DNA from: Clostridiales bacterium
GTDB taxonomy: Bacteria > Bacillota > Peptococcia > DRI-13 > UBA5745
Direction of reading: 5' to 3'
Assembly (NCBI GenBank): GCA_009777025.1
Contig: WRMS01000003.1
Span: 1 to 36,176 of the forward strand
DNA length: 36,176 bases
Part shown: piece by piece, positions 1-9,287 of the stretch
How positions within the stretch are numbered: position 1 is the stretch's first letter
Layout of the letters: each line of letters opens with the position of its first letter
Notes under the pieces: model-generated
What the model saw: the letters and a program-made list of their open reading frames with translations, nothing else
Database searches by the model: none
Told to the model about the DNA's origin: nothing
Program-made: the position numbers and the translations under genes

Positions 1-2
1 TG

Positions 3-476
3 CCTAAGCTGGCCATGGCGGGGCTCCTGCATGACGGAGCGAAAGCTCTTGAACCAAAGGAATTAATCCGCTACGGGGAATCTCATGCTTTACTAACCGA
101 CCCGGCGGAAAGACTGAACCCTTCCCTGCTCCATGGCCCGGTGGCTGCCTGGCTGGCCTGCCATGCATGGGGGGTCGAAGACCCGGTCGTCCTGGAGGCG
201 ATACGCTTGCATACCGCAGGAGATGCGGGGATGAGTAAAGAAGCGGGTATCGTCTTTATGGCGGATTTGATTGAAGCCGGACGTAACTATGAAGGCGTGG
301 AGAAGCTCCGGCGTCTCTGCCGGGAAGATCTGCAAGCCGCCATGATCGAAGCGATCGAGCAAACCATGGTCTACCTGGAACACATGAAAAAGCCCCTGCA
401 TGGCGGAACGATCCGTTGCCTTGCATGGCTGAAGAAAGAGAGGGGCATGGAATGGAGAGCAAAGAGCAGGCCATAA
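3..476 (+). CDS. yqeK: YqeK-like HD-domain hydrolase, 5' truncated by window edge
   Basis: Reading frame open from the window edge (PKLAMAGLLHDGAKAL...), HD motif (LLHDGAK), directly upstream of rsfS as in nadD-yqeK-rsfS clusters. Confidence 0.85.
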   Translation, partial: PKLAMAGLLHDGAKALEPKELIRYGESHALLTDPAERLNPSLLHGPVAAWLACHAWGVEDPVVLEAIRLHTAGDAGMSKEAGIVFMADLIEAGRNYEGVEKLRRLCREDLQAAMIEAIEQTMVYLEHMKKPLHGGTIRCLAWLKKERGMEWRAKSRP

Positions 477-835
477 TATCCGCAAGGGCAATGGACCAGC
501 GAGGCGGCACAAAGATTACCGTATTGGAGATTGAGCGTCTGTCAACCTTGACGGATTACTTCGTCGTAGGCACGGGCAATACCCGTGTACAGACCCAGGC
601 GATGGCGGACAATATAGCAGACGGGCTAGTTAAGGAGGGGATACGTCCTATTCGAATAGAAGGCTTTGAAGAAGGACGCTGGATCCTTATGGACTACGGG
701 CATGTTATCGTTCATATATTCCAGGAGGATCAACGCAATTTCTATAACCTGGATCGCCTGTGGGCCGACGCCCCCGCGCTGCCCTTTGCGGAAGTCTTTC
801 CGGATAAGGTGACGGAGGATGCCAGGGAAACGTAA
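452..835 (+). CDS. rsfS: Ribosomal silencing factor RsfS
   Basis: MESKEQAIISARAMDQRGGTKITVLEIERLSTLTDYFVVGTGNTRVQTQAMADNI...GHVIVHIFQEDQRNFYNLDRLWADAP is characteristic of RsfS. The ATG at 452 is preferred over the ORF-track start at 416. Confidence 0.95.
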   Translation: MESKEQAIISARAMDQRGGTKITVLEIERLSTLTDYFVVGTGNTRVQTQAMADNIADGLVKEGIRPIRIEGFEEGRWILMDYGHVIVHIFQEDQRNFYNLDRLWADAPALPFAEVFPDKVTEDARET

Positions 836-839
836 GCGA

Positions 840-3446
840 CTATTGCGCGCTGTCGGCGGCAGGATTTGATTTCTTTAAGTATTTATGCATGATTTCCAAA
901 ACGTCATTGATATGAAGCGGTTTCCCCACATGATCATTCATGCCGGCTGAGAGGCATTTCTTGATATCCTCATGAAACACATTGGCGGTCATGGCAATGA
1001 TGGGAATGGTTTTCGCGTTCTGCCTGTCCAGTGCGCGAATGCGGCGCGTCGCTTCGTAGCCGTCCATTTCCGGCATTTGGACGTCCATAAAAATCATATT
1101 GTAGCGTTCCGGGTTTTCGCTGAACATCTGTACAGCCTCGACGCCGTTCTCCGCAATGTCGATTTGCGTTAAGGTCGGTTCCAGCAGGGTCAGGACTATC
1201 TCCCGGTTGATCTCTACGTCCTCCGCCAGCAATATGCGACTTCCCTCGAAAACACCGCTGATATCCGCGGTGTTTTGCGTCTCTTCCCCCGATATACGGT
1301 GATAGCCAAGAGATTCGCTGATGGTGTCTACGATAGAGGAGGGGAACAGGGGTTTGGGTAGAAAGGTGTGAATACCGGCTTCTTTCGCGTCCTTCTGGAT
1401 CAAGTCCCAGTCGGTGGACGAAATCATCACGACAACACTATTTGTGTCGGATTCCTTTTCTTTCAGCATTTTGCTTAGCTGGATGCCGTTTATACCGGGC
1501 AGCTTCCAGTCCACAAAGTAAATGTTATACGGCCCGTTTTTTTCCACCAGGGCCAGCGCTTCTTCACCGCTTGTCGTGGTATCGCAGGACGTTCCCATTC
1601 CCTGGACTATTTTTTCAAAATACGCTAAAATTTCCGGATCGTCGTCCACGGCAAGAATGCGAATGCCGGCTCGGTCGATGTTTGGATTTGCATACAGGCT
1701 GCGCTTTTGCGCTTGATCTTGAGGTACTTGATTGACCTGAAACGTAAAGGAGAAGGTAGAGCCTTTTCCCGGTTCGGATTCAACCCAAATATCCCCTCCC
1801 ATCATTTCGATAATGTTCTTGGAAATCGAGAGGCCGAGCCCGGTTCCGCCGTACATTCGCGTTGTGTCGCTCTTTGCCTGCGAAAAAGGTTGAAACAGAC
1901 GGGCCTGCTGTTCGGGATTGATGCCGATTCCCGTATCGATCACGGATAGCTTAATCGTACACACGCTGTCTTCTTCGGCCAGAAAACCGGTTTCGATCCG
2001 GATAGATCCGCCCTCCGGAGTGAACTTGATCGCGTTGCCTACCAGGTTCGTGATCACCTGCGCCAATTGTTGGTCGTCTCCAAAAAGAATTTCCGGTATG
2101 CTGCTGTCTATATACACGGAGAACTTCAGATTTTTTTCTTCCGCTTTAAAACTGACCACATTTACTACGCGCTGCAGCATCCTTTCAAAATTAAACTCGG
2201 ATGGGGAAAGCTCAAACTTCCCGGCTTCGATTTTTGACATATCCAGAATGTCGTTGATAATGCCCAAAAGGTGCTTTGCCGCGTCGTCAATTTTGTCGAA
2301 GCTATAATCCTTCCGATTAATATCAGCGGAAGATTTCCCAATCATAGCCATGCCGATGATCGCGTTCATCGGCGTACGGATTTCATGACTCATATTGGCG
2401 AGAAAGTCACTTTTCGCACGGCTCGCTTTTTGGGCGTCCTCCAGCGCTTCGGCGAGTTTTTCCTGAAGATCGATGATTACCGTCATATCATCGATACTCC
2501 CGACCACGCCGGATATCTGGTCGTTTTCATCGTACACGGGTACCGTTCGCGCGCGGAATTTTTTGCCGTCTATCTCGGAAATCCAATCCTGAGGGCCTTC
2601 AATCAGCGTCTTGTGTACATTGTCAATGATGTCGAAATGCCGCCCTTTATGTCTGGCGTAGGTCAGACTTTTCCCTTCGATGAAATCAGGCTCTACGCCG
2701 ATGGTTTTCAGATACAGTCCATTGAAAAGGGTAATCGTTTCATCCTTGTCCACGCTCCAGATCACACCGGCGTAATTCCTGATGACGGCGTCCAGCTTCG
2801 CATTGGTGGCATTGATTCTCCGGGTCATCTCATTTTTCAGTACGGCATTGGAAATCAACAGCCCAACGGAGTACAGGGCATGGATTTCCTCATCGGACCA
2901 GACCCGTTCCTTCCGGCAGTCGTCAACGCTGAAAAGGCCCCAGAACTTATTCTGCAAAAACAGGGGGATGATGACTATGGATTTTACATCATATCCACCC
3001 AGGAAATCCTGGTTGTAATGCGGCATTTTGGACAAGGGACCGTTGATGTACCCTTTACGGATAAACATGTTTTCCCATTCCGGCTTATCGCCGTAGGGGA
3101 ACTTCATCCGTACGGGAACCGGTTTTATCTGATTCCCGCTCTCACTCTGCCATGTGCATTGCTGGACAAAATGCGTGGCGCCATCGATTTCCTCATTTCG
3201 CCAGATATGGATACGGTCTGCGTCTACGCAGCTTCCGATAAGCTCAAAACATTCCACAAGGGATGCTTCAAACTCCGCTTCCGTATCTGCGTCCAGTAAC
3301 ACGACGGCTACACGGTTTGCCATGTTCAGTAAACGGTCCCGTTCTTCGATGAGGAGGATCACCTGTTTGTACTCTTCCGGACTTACGCAATCTGAGGTGC
3401 TAACTCTGTCGTTTTGCTGTATATTACGGTTGTCAATATTTACCAT
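840..3446 (-). CDS. Hybrid sensor histidine kinase (GAF-PAS-HisKA-HATPase-REC-REC)
   Basis: H-box [21 protein letters not shown]-box [25 protein letters not shown], and two receiver domains ([36 protein letters not shown]). Confidence 0.95.
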   Translation of the reverse strand: MVNIDNRNIQQNDRVSTSDCVSPEEYKQVILLIEERDRLLNMANRVAVVLLDADTEAEFEASLVECFELIGSCVDADRIHIWRNEEIDGATHFVQQCTWQSESGNQIKPVPVRMKFPYGDKPEWENMFIRKGYINGPLSKMPHYNQDFLGGYDVKSIVIIPLFLQNKFWGLFSVDDCRKERVWSDEEIHALYSVGLLISNAVLKNEMTRRINATNAKLDAVIRNYAGVIWSVDKDETITLFNGLYLKTIGVEPDFIEGKSLTYARHKGRHFDIIDNVHKTLIEGPQDWISEIDGKKFRARTVPVYDENDQISGVVGSIDDMTVIIDLQEKLAEALEDAQKASRAKSDFLANMSHEIRTPMNAIIGMAMIGKSSADINRKDYSFDKIDDAAKHLLGIINDILDMSKIEAGKFELSPSEFNFERMLQRVVNVVSFKAEEKNLKFSVYIDSSIPEILFGDDQQLAQVITNLVGNAIKFTPEGGSIRIETGFLAEEDSVCTIKLSVIDTGIGINPEQQARLFQPFSQAKSDTTRMYGGTGLGLSISKNIIEMMGGDIWVESEPGKGSTFSFTFQVNQVPQDQAQKRSLYANPNIDRAGIRILAVDDDPEILAYFEKIVQGMGTSCDTTTSGEEALALVEKNGPYNIYFVDWKLPGINGIQLSKMLKEKESDTNSVVVMISSTDWDLIQKDAKEAGIHTFLPKPLFPSSIVDTISESLGYHRISGEETQNTADISGVFEGSRILLAEDVEINREIVLTLLEPTLTQIDIAENGVEAVQMFSENPERYNMIFMDVQMPEMDGYEATRRIRALDRQNAKTIPIIAMTANVFHEDIKKCLSAGMNDHVGKPLHINDVLEIMHKYLKKSNPAADSAQ

Positions 3447-5208
3447 TATTATCGGCGCCTGCTATCAACATATAATCATAGAGAGGTGCGGCAGGGGAGC
3501 TTTTCATCTGCCTATTGAACTCCGGCGAAGAGCCATGTGCCACGCTATCCTGCTTGAGTTTAAACTGTGAGATATACGTTCTCAGCATGTCGGACTGTGA
3601 ACTCATTTCTTCCGAAGCGGCTGCGCTTTCCTGAGCGGTTGCACTGTTGTGCTGCACGACCTGTGCGACTTGATCGACGCTGGAATTGATTTGTATAATA
3701 TCCAAAGCCTGCTTTTCCGACGCTTCGGTAATGGCTTCCACAATATGGCTGCTTTCGTTAATGCCGGTGACTATCTCTGTTAAGCTTGCTGCGGTTTCGC
3801 CGGCAATCCGTACGCCCAGATTCGCTTTTTCAATTGAGTTTTCGATCAGGCTGCCTGTGTCTTTTGCTGCAGCAGCGCTTTTGGCTGCAAGATTACGTAC
3901 TTCTTCCGCAACAACCGCAAAGCCTTTTCCCGCCGCTCCCGCTCTGGCCGCTTCCACCGCGGCGTTTAGCGCGAGAATGTTCGTTTGGAAAGCGATATCG
4001 TCAATCACTTTGATAACCTTACTGATCGAACCGCTGGCTTCGTTGATTTCGTTGACCGCCTCGATCATTTCATCCATCTGCTGGCTGCCTCTTTCCGCGT
4101 TGTCTTTTATTAAGTCGGCCAGTTTATTGGCTTGTTCAGCCAGTTCCGCGTTTGCTTTGATTTTCTCCGCAATCTCGGCAATGGAGCTCGATAGCTCCTC
4201 GATGGACGCGGCTTGTTCGGTGGAGCCCTGGGCGAGTGATTGCGCGCCGTCGGCAACCTGCTTCGAGCCTGTGGAAACCTGTTCGGAGGACTGATGGATT
4301 TCTACAAACATATCATTCAGCTTTGTGCTCATCTGATCCAGGGAGTTACCGATCACATCCTGATCCGATAAAACCGATAGCTCGGAGGTCATGTCGCCAG
4401 CCGCGACGGTCTCCAGCACTTTGCTCACATTGGTAATCCGCCCAACGAAATCGGCGCAGGACTTGATCGTTTTCCCGATTTCGTCATTCACCCGGGAAAG
4501 GTGCTTAATCGTCTCCTGATCCTCCGCACTGAGAGAAATGTCGCCATAGGTACTGGCTTTCGTCATATAGGCAACAAGCGGGACGAGCGGCTTGACGATG
4601 CTCTTGGTAATGAACCATGCCAGGATGCAGGATATAGCCAGGGCGACGCCGATCAGCGCAAGGATCACGGCATTCATCAGGACCCCGAATTTTTCAATTT
4701 CAACGCTTTTTCCCTCCATGATGGTGGTATATCGATTCTCCATGCTGGATAACAGGTTGATCACTTCCTGGGTCTTGGGAAGAACGATGTTCGTCAGATG
4801 CTCCCTGGCTTCCCGGGTATTCCCCGACCTTATATATGCGACGATATCTTGCGCTTCATGATGGATCAAGTCGTGGGGTTCTGTGATCTTGCTCAACAAA
4901 GCGCGAATTTCTTGATCCTGTAAGTTTCTGGCTACCTCGCTATCCGTCCATCTGCCGAAGGCGCAAGCGCTCGGGTCGAGGGAACCTGTGAAATCCGCTC
5001 CTGTCATCACGGTTTCGGTAAGCCCCTGCCTCCATACAAAATGGGCGTTCAACACTTCGCTGATGCCGACGCTTTCCTTATGCATAACGTCTAATTCCCG
5101 GGACATACGCGTGAGAATACTGGAAGCCCCCAACCCGACGATACCGGTAATCACCCCGACTACCGCTACAAGAATGAATCCGAATAGAACTTTTTTACGA
5201 ATTGTCAT
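3433..5208 (-). CDS. Methyl-accepting chemotaxis protein with extracytoplasmic CZB-like sensor region
   Basis: Signalling hairpin [45 protein letters not shown]-terminal region has HFVWRQGL...[10 protein letters not shown]...HDLIHHE between two TM helices. Overlaps the kinase start by 14 nt. Confidence 0.95.
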   Translation of the reverse strand: MTIRKKVLFGFILVAVVGVITGIVGLGASSILTRMSRELDVMHKESVGISEVLNAHFVWRQGLTETVMTGADFTGSLDPSACAFGRWTDSEVARNLQDQEIRALLSKITEPHDLIHHEAQDIVAYIRSGNTREAREHLTNIVLPKTQEVINLLSSMENRYTTIMEGKSVEIEKFGVLMNAVILALIGVALAISCILAWFITKSIVKPLVPLVAYMTKASTYGDISLSAEDQETIKHLSRVNDEIGKTIKSCADFVGRITNVSKVLETVAAGDMTSELSVLSDQDVIGNSLDQMSTKLNDMFVEIHQSSEQVSTGSKQVADGAQSLAQGSTEQAASIEELSSSIAEIAEKIKANAELAEQANKLADLIKDNAERGSQQMDEMIEAVNEINEASGSISKVIKVIDDIAFQTNILALNAAVEAARAGAAGKGFAVVAEEVRNLAAKSAAAAKDTGSLIENSIEKANLGVRIAGETAASLTEIVTGINESSHIVEAITEASEKQALDIIQINSSVDQVAQVVQHNSATAQESAAASEEMSSQSDMLRTYISQFKLKQDSVAHGSSPEFNRQMKSSPAAPLYDYMLIAGADNNGKY

Positions 5209-5248
5209 ATGACTGCCCTTCTTTTTTTTTTGAGTTATACATTTTTAC

Positions 5249-5313
5249 TATAGGAATCCCTATGTATAGAATCATTTAGGGGATTCATATAATAGAATCC
5301 TTTGCGGGATTCC
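5249..5313. promoter_or_regulatory. Paired palindromic motif upstream of the MCP/kinase operon
   Basis: ATAGAATCATTTAGGGGATTCAT (5266) and ATAGAATCCTTTGCGGGATTCCT (5292), 26 bp apart. Each is a GAATC..GATTC inverted repeat. An additional ATAGGAATCCC lies just before. Confidence 0.45.
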
Positions 5314-5340
5314 TTTGCACGAGTTTTTTCTGTTGAAATG

Positions 5341-5384
5341 GATCGAATTTTCGTTTAACACAGGATTCAAACCTATGTTCAAAA
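5341..5384 (+). repeat. Dispersed palindromic repeat, copy A (divergent)
   Basis: GATCGAATTTTCGTTTAACACAGGATTCAAACCTATGTTC aligns with copies B (9129-9172) and C (11788-11829). Confidence 0.5.
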
Positions 5385-5625
5385 TATTCCGTACATTATT
5401 AAAGTAGGAATTATCTTTTCAAATATTGTAAATCTTGCGTACTATGACTATAATACCCTAAAATTGAAAAGACGAACCACAAAATACACCCAGAAAACAG
5501 CCGGGTGTTTGTTAAGCCTTGTCCAATTGGCAATCTGTCCGGCGGCGAAGCCTCCGGTTGGCAACATCCTTTACCGTAATTCCGTTCAACGAACCGGGTC
5601 AACGAAGTCGTTTTTTCCCGCGGCG

Positions 5626-5688
5626 TTAGCAACTGACACTTTTGACTTCTTGTTTTAATATTGATGCCTTTAGGGTGTCAGTTACTAA
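5626..5688. repeat. Imperfect inverted repeat, possible mobile-element scar
   Basis: TTAGCAACTGACAC (5626-5639) and GTGTCAGTTACTAA (5675-5688): 13/14 complementary arms with a 35-nt spacer. Confidence 0.45.
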
Positions 5689-5751
5689 ATTGCTCTAATG
5701 AGTTTTCAAACACGTCCTAAAGCAAGTGATCGGAAAGATACAATCTCCTAC

Positions 5752-5806
5752 TTGACAGGAAGGCAATATTATAGTAGTATAAATATGATATCATTATAGT
5801 ATCATT
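5752..5806 (+). promoter_or_regulatory. Sigma-A type promoter plus operator-like repeats for the SPFH gene
   Basis: TTGACA (5752) - 17 nt - TAGTAT (5775), then palindrome ATGATATCAT (5785-5794) and direct repeats TATCATT spaced 11 nt (5789, 5800). Confidence 0.55.
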
Positions 5807-5844
5807 CTTATTGGGAAGAGCATATGAAACAGGAGGTATTTAGC

Positions 5845-6846
5845 ATGGAAACCAAAAGCTACACAGAAACAGAAAAGGTCGTTCAGGGGCTAAACGGTCT
5901 CGTACTTATGCCCATCCTCATCCTGCTGCATATCAGCACGATAGCCGGTTTTATCATCAGCGCGATACATTCTTCCGTAATGAGCATAGTCCTCTGCGGG
6001 CTTGGGTTTATCATTATACCCCTGTGTTATCCAGGACTGAAGATCATCAACCCAAACGAAGCGCTGGTCCTTGCCTTATTTGGCAAGTATTATGGCACCA
6101 TCCGGCAAGCGGGTTTCCACTGGGTTCATCCTTTTTGTGTGGGGATCAACCCAACGGCGTCGTCAGCGTCCACGCAGTCGAACCTCAAGGAAACGACGAA
6201 GTCGCTTTTCGTCGGTCAACTGAGTTCGGGCGTCGCGGAGGAAAGCAGGACCTCGGGCAAGAAATTGTCCCTGAAAACATTGACGTTGAAAAACGACATC
6301 CAGAAAGTCAACGATGTGCTCGGCAATCCTGTGGAGATCGGCGTCAATGTGATCTGGCAGATTGCGAACACCGCAAAAGCCGTATTCAACGTGGACAATT
6401 ACAAGGAGTATCTTTCGATCCAGTGTGATTCGGCGCTGCGCCACATTGCCAGGAGTTATCCTTACGACGTTTCCGAGCAGGGGGATGAACGATCGCTGCG
6501 AGGCTCCAGCCAGGAAGTAGCGGAAAAGCTCAAGGATGAGCTTCAGGCTAAAGTGGAGGTCGCGGGAATCAAGGTCCTGGAAGTCAGGATCACCCATCTG
6601 GCCTATGCGCCGGAGATTGCCGCAGCTATGCTGCAGCGCCAACAGGCTGTCGCGGTCATCGAAGCCCGGCAGAAGATCGTTGAAGGGGCGGTCGGTATGG
6701 TGGAGATGGCGCTCCATAAGCTGAGTGAGAACAATATCGTCACGCTGGACGATGAAAGGAAAGCAGCGATGGTCAGTAACCTGCTGGTGGTACTCTGCGG
6801 CAACAAGGACGCCCAGCCGATCGTCAACAGCGGCTCGATTTATTAG
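5845..6846 (+). CDS. SPFH/band-7 domain protein
   Basis: N-terminal TM segments, then [31 protein letters not shown] and [48 protein letters not shown], typical of SPFH proteins. AGGAGG precedes the ATG at 5845. Confidence 0.9.
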   Translation: METKSYTETEKVVQGLNGLVLMPILILLHISTIAGFIISAIHSSVMSIVLCGLGFIIIPLCYPGLKIINPNEALVLALFGKYYGTIRQAGFHWVHPFCVGINPTASSASTQSNLKETTKSLFVGQLSSGVAEESRTSGKKLSLKTLTLKNDIQKVNDVLGNPVEIGVNVIWQIANTAKAVFNVDNYKEYLSIQCDSALRHIARSYPYDVSEQGDERSLRGSSQEVAEKLKDELQAKVEVAGIKVLEVRITHLAYAPEIAAAMLQRQQAVAVIEARQKIVEGAVGMVEMALHKLSENNIVTLDDERKAAMVSNLLVVLCGNKDAQPIVNSGSIY

Positions 6847-6892
6847 CGCTCCGAACCACTCGTCAATTGAGCGGAGAAAACGAGGGAAGCCG

Positions 6893-7078
6893 ATGGACAA
6901 AGAACAGAAAAACAGAGATGGGCCGGACAAAGAGAAAAAGCAAATTCTGCTGCGGCTGTCTCCTTCTCTGTGGCGGGACCTGGCGCGATGGGCGGAAGAC
7001 GATTTCCGTTCCATCAACGGGCAGATAGAGTATCTGCTCACAGACTGTGTGAAAAACAGGAAAAAGGAGCGGAAGTAA
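6893..7078 (+). CDS. Small Arc-like ribbon-helix-helix protein
   Basis: MDKEQKNRDGPDKEKKQILLRLSPSLWRDLARWAEDDFRSINGQIEYLLTDCVKNRKKERK. RHH pattern (LRLSP..W..L..WA...FRSINGQIEYLL). ORF-track start at 6725 overlaps the SPFH gene. Confidence 0.8.
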   Translation: MDKEQKNRDGPDKEKKQILLRLSPSLWRDLARWAEDDFRSINGQIEYLLTDCVKNRKKERK

Positions 7079-7272
7079 ACGGGATATTGATCGCGGATTG
7101 AAAACATGAATGGATTTGCGCGGATGGGAACGGATTGAAACAAGCGGCGGGGAGTAAAGCGATTTTAGGGTGTACTCTGCGATAGGGAAGTCTGATTTAA
7201 TGGGGGAAAATACCAAGTCGAATCCATCCATGGATCCTGTCTTCGGATGGATAGAAAAAGGAGTGAACCCCC

Positions 7273-8607
7273 ACGAGTAAGGTAATTGTCATTGGCGCCA
7301 ATCATGCCGGCACTGCCGCCGTTAACACCATATTGTCTCAAAATCCGAAACCGGAAGTCCTTGTATTTGACCGCAATTCCAACATCAGCTTTTTGGGCTG
7401 CGGCATGGCGCTTTGGATCGGCAACCAGATCCGTACATCTGACGGTCTGTTCTATTCCAATCAAGCGCTGCTGGAGGAAAAAGGCGCAAAAGTCTATATG
7501 GAAGCCGACGTAACAGAAGTCGATTTTGATCAAAAAAAAGTCTCCGTCACATTGAAGAACGGCGACTGTATCAACGAATCCTATGACAAACTGATTATCG
7601 CAACCGGTTCCTGGCCGATCATTCCAGACGTGCCAGGCGTAGATTTACAAAATGTGCAACTTGTCAAACTGTTTCAAAACGCGGAGGAAGTGATCGAAAA
7701 GCTAAAAAATCCGGAAATTCAAACGATCTCCGTGATCGGCGCAGGCTATATCGGCGTTGAACTGGCGGAAGCGTTCCAACTGCATGGAAAGAAAGTAGAC
7801 CTGATCGACGTGATGCCGCGCTGCCTGTCTTCCTACTACGACGAGCCCTTTTCTCTCGCAATGGACGAAGTCCTTCGCAGCCACGGCATACGCTTGCATT
7901 ACGGTGAAAAACTGTTGGAGATTCAAGGCGGTCAGAAAGTGGAAAGCGTCGTCACAGATAAAGGCAAATACCCTTCCGATATGGTCATCCTCTGCGTTGG
8001 CTTTCGTCCCAACGCCCAATTGGGAAAGGGAAAACTGGAGCAATTCAGAAACGGCGCGTATCTGGTGAACAAGCGGCAGGAAACATCCGTGAAAGACGTC
8101 TATGCCATCGGCGACTGCGCCACCGTATATAACAACGCTATCGATTCCCGCGACTATATTGCGCTGGCTACCAACGCGGTGCGCAGCGGCCTTGTCGCCG
8201 CGTATAATATCTGCGGGATCGATGTGGAGAGTATCGGCGTACAAGGGTCAAACGGCATTTGTATTTACGATTATAAAATGGTCTCCACCGGTATTTCTGT
8301 CCAAAGGGCGGCATCGATGGGAATGGATGTGGCTTATACGGACTACGAGGATCTACAGAAACCGGAATTCATCGAAACGGAAAACCCCAAAGTCAAGATT
8401 CGCATCGTTTATGATAAAAAAAGCCGTGTGGTCATCGGCGCGCAAATGGCGTCCTCTTACGATATGTCCATGGGAATACACATGTTTTCCTTGGCCATTC
8501 AAGAAAAAGTAACCATTGACCGGTTGAAACTGCTGGATATTTTTTTCCTGCCCCATTTCAACAAACCCTATAATTACCTGACCATGGCCGCCCTTAGCGC
8601 CGAGTAG
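7273..8607 (+). CDS. FAD-dependent CoA-disulfide reductase / NADH oxidase family protein, apparent ACG start
   Basis: (T/M)SKVIVIGANHAGTAAVNTIL Rossmann motif and SFLGCGMALW redox Cys; VIGAGYIGVELAEAF; YAIGDCATV. AAAAAGGAGTG RBS lies 9 nt before ACG at 7273. The ORF-track start (TTG 7333) would delete the Rossmann motif. Confidence 0.85.
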   Translation, partial: TSKVIVIGANHAGTAAVNTILSQNPKPEVLVFDRNSNISFLGCGMALWIGNQIRTSDGLFYSNQALLEEKGAKVYMEADVTEVDFDQKKVSVTLKNGDCINESYDKLIIATGSWPIIPDVPGVDLQNVQLVKLFQNAEEVIEKLKNPEIQTISVIGAGYIGVELAEAFQLHGKKVDLIDVMPRCLSSYYDEPFSLAMDEVLRSHGIRLHYGEKLLEIQGGQKVESVVTDKGKYPSDMVILCVGFRPNAQLGKGKLEQFRNGAYLVNKRQETSVKDVYAIGDCATVYNNAIDSRDYIALATNAVRSGLVAAYNICGIDVESIGVQGSNGICIYDYKMVSTGISVQRAASMGMDVAYTDYEDLQKPEFIETENPKVKIRIVYDKKSRVVIGAQMASSYDMSMGIHMFSLAIQEKVTIDRLKLLDIFFLPHFNKPYNYLTMAALSAE

Positions 8608-8635
8608 CGCTTGCAGGCCAGAACAAAAATGGCTA

Positions 8636-8664
8636 TTGACAGAATGAGAAACGCGGTCTACAAT
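8636..8664 (+). promoter_or_regulatory. Promoter for the T-box leader
   Basis: TTGACA (8636-8641) - 17 nt - TACAAT (8659-8664). Confidence 0.7.
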
Positions 8665-8670
8665 AGCACA

Positions 8671-9127
8671 ATATGATCCACAAGAAATAGAGCGATGAAG
8701 GGGATAAAGTTCCGTACTCGGCGCTTCAGAGAGCTGTCGGATGCTGCGAGACAGCGGCCTGTACAGAACATAACTCACCCCGGAGCTTCCCGCCCGAAAG
8801 GATTGTCCGCAAAAAAGACAAGCAGCGAGTCTGTGACGCAGGATTTTTTGGTACTGGCAAGGCAAGCGACGACAGATGGGAAGGAGCATACACGATGGTA
8901 TGTGACTGAGCAGATGGAGGACGCGGACGCAGCCAGGAGCAAAAAAGACAAGTCAGAGTAGGGGGGACGGTGATCCCACCGTTATCAAAGGACCAGCATT
9001 ACCTGAGCCTATCAGACGATGCCGGATAAGAGGGCGGCGAAGACCCGCCAAAGAGAGTGGTACCGCGGAAGTTGAGCTTTCGTCTCTCACTGTTTTACCT
9101 GACAGTGAAGGACGAAGGCTTTTTCAT
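8671..9127 (+). ncRNA. T-box leader, predicted Leu (CUC) specifier, with intrinsic terminator
   Basis: Stem I GATGAAGGGGATAAAGTTC..AGAGAGCTGTCGGATGCTGCGAGACAGCGG..GAACATAACTCACCCCGGAGC. GUUC/GAAC and GGGG/CCCC bracket the loop AUAACUCA (specifier CUC 8774-8776). T-box motif GAGAGTGGTACCGCGG (9053-9068). Confidence 0.85.
9077..9125 (+). terminator. T-box intrinsic terminator
   Basis: CTTTCGTCTCTCACTG..CAGTGAAGGACGAAGG followed by CTTTTTC. Confidence 0.8.
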
Positions 9128-9128
9128 T

Positions 9129-9172
9129 GAACGAATCTTCGTTCAGCAGAGGATTCGGACCCGTGCCGAACG
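9129..9172 (+). repeat. Dispersed palindromic repeat, copy B
   Basis: GAACGAATCTTCGTTCAGCAGAGGATTCGGACCCGTGCCGAACG. Contains perfect GAACGAA-TC-TTCGTTC and CGAATC...GATTCG arms. Confidence 0.6.
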
Positions 9173-9287
9173 TTAGATGCGTCCATGCACACACGATTCA
9201 CAGCGGCGCTCATTGATTGTGGAAGGCCGGACGGCTGGGAGGAAATACCGATAAGCCGCCGAAAGTATAAGAAAGAGGTGAAGGGCA

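Noticed and set aside
2271-3299. 342-aa plus-strand ORF
   Set aside because: Antisense shadow of the hybrid kinase with no recognisable motif.
6163-7143. 326-aa minus-strand ORF
   Set aside because: Antisense to the SPFH and RHH genes; composition looks like a shadow frame.
8695-8961. 88-aa ORF
   Set aside because: Lies within the T-box leader RNA; better explained as structured RNA.
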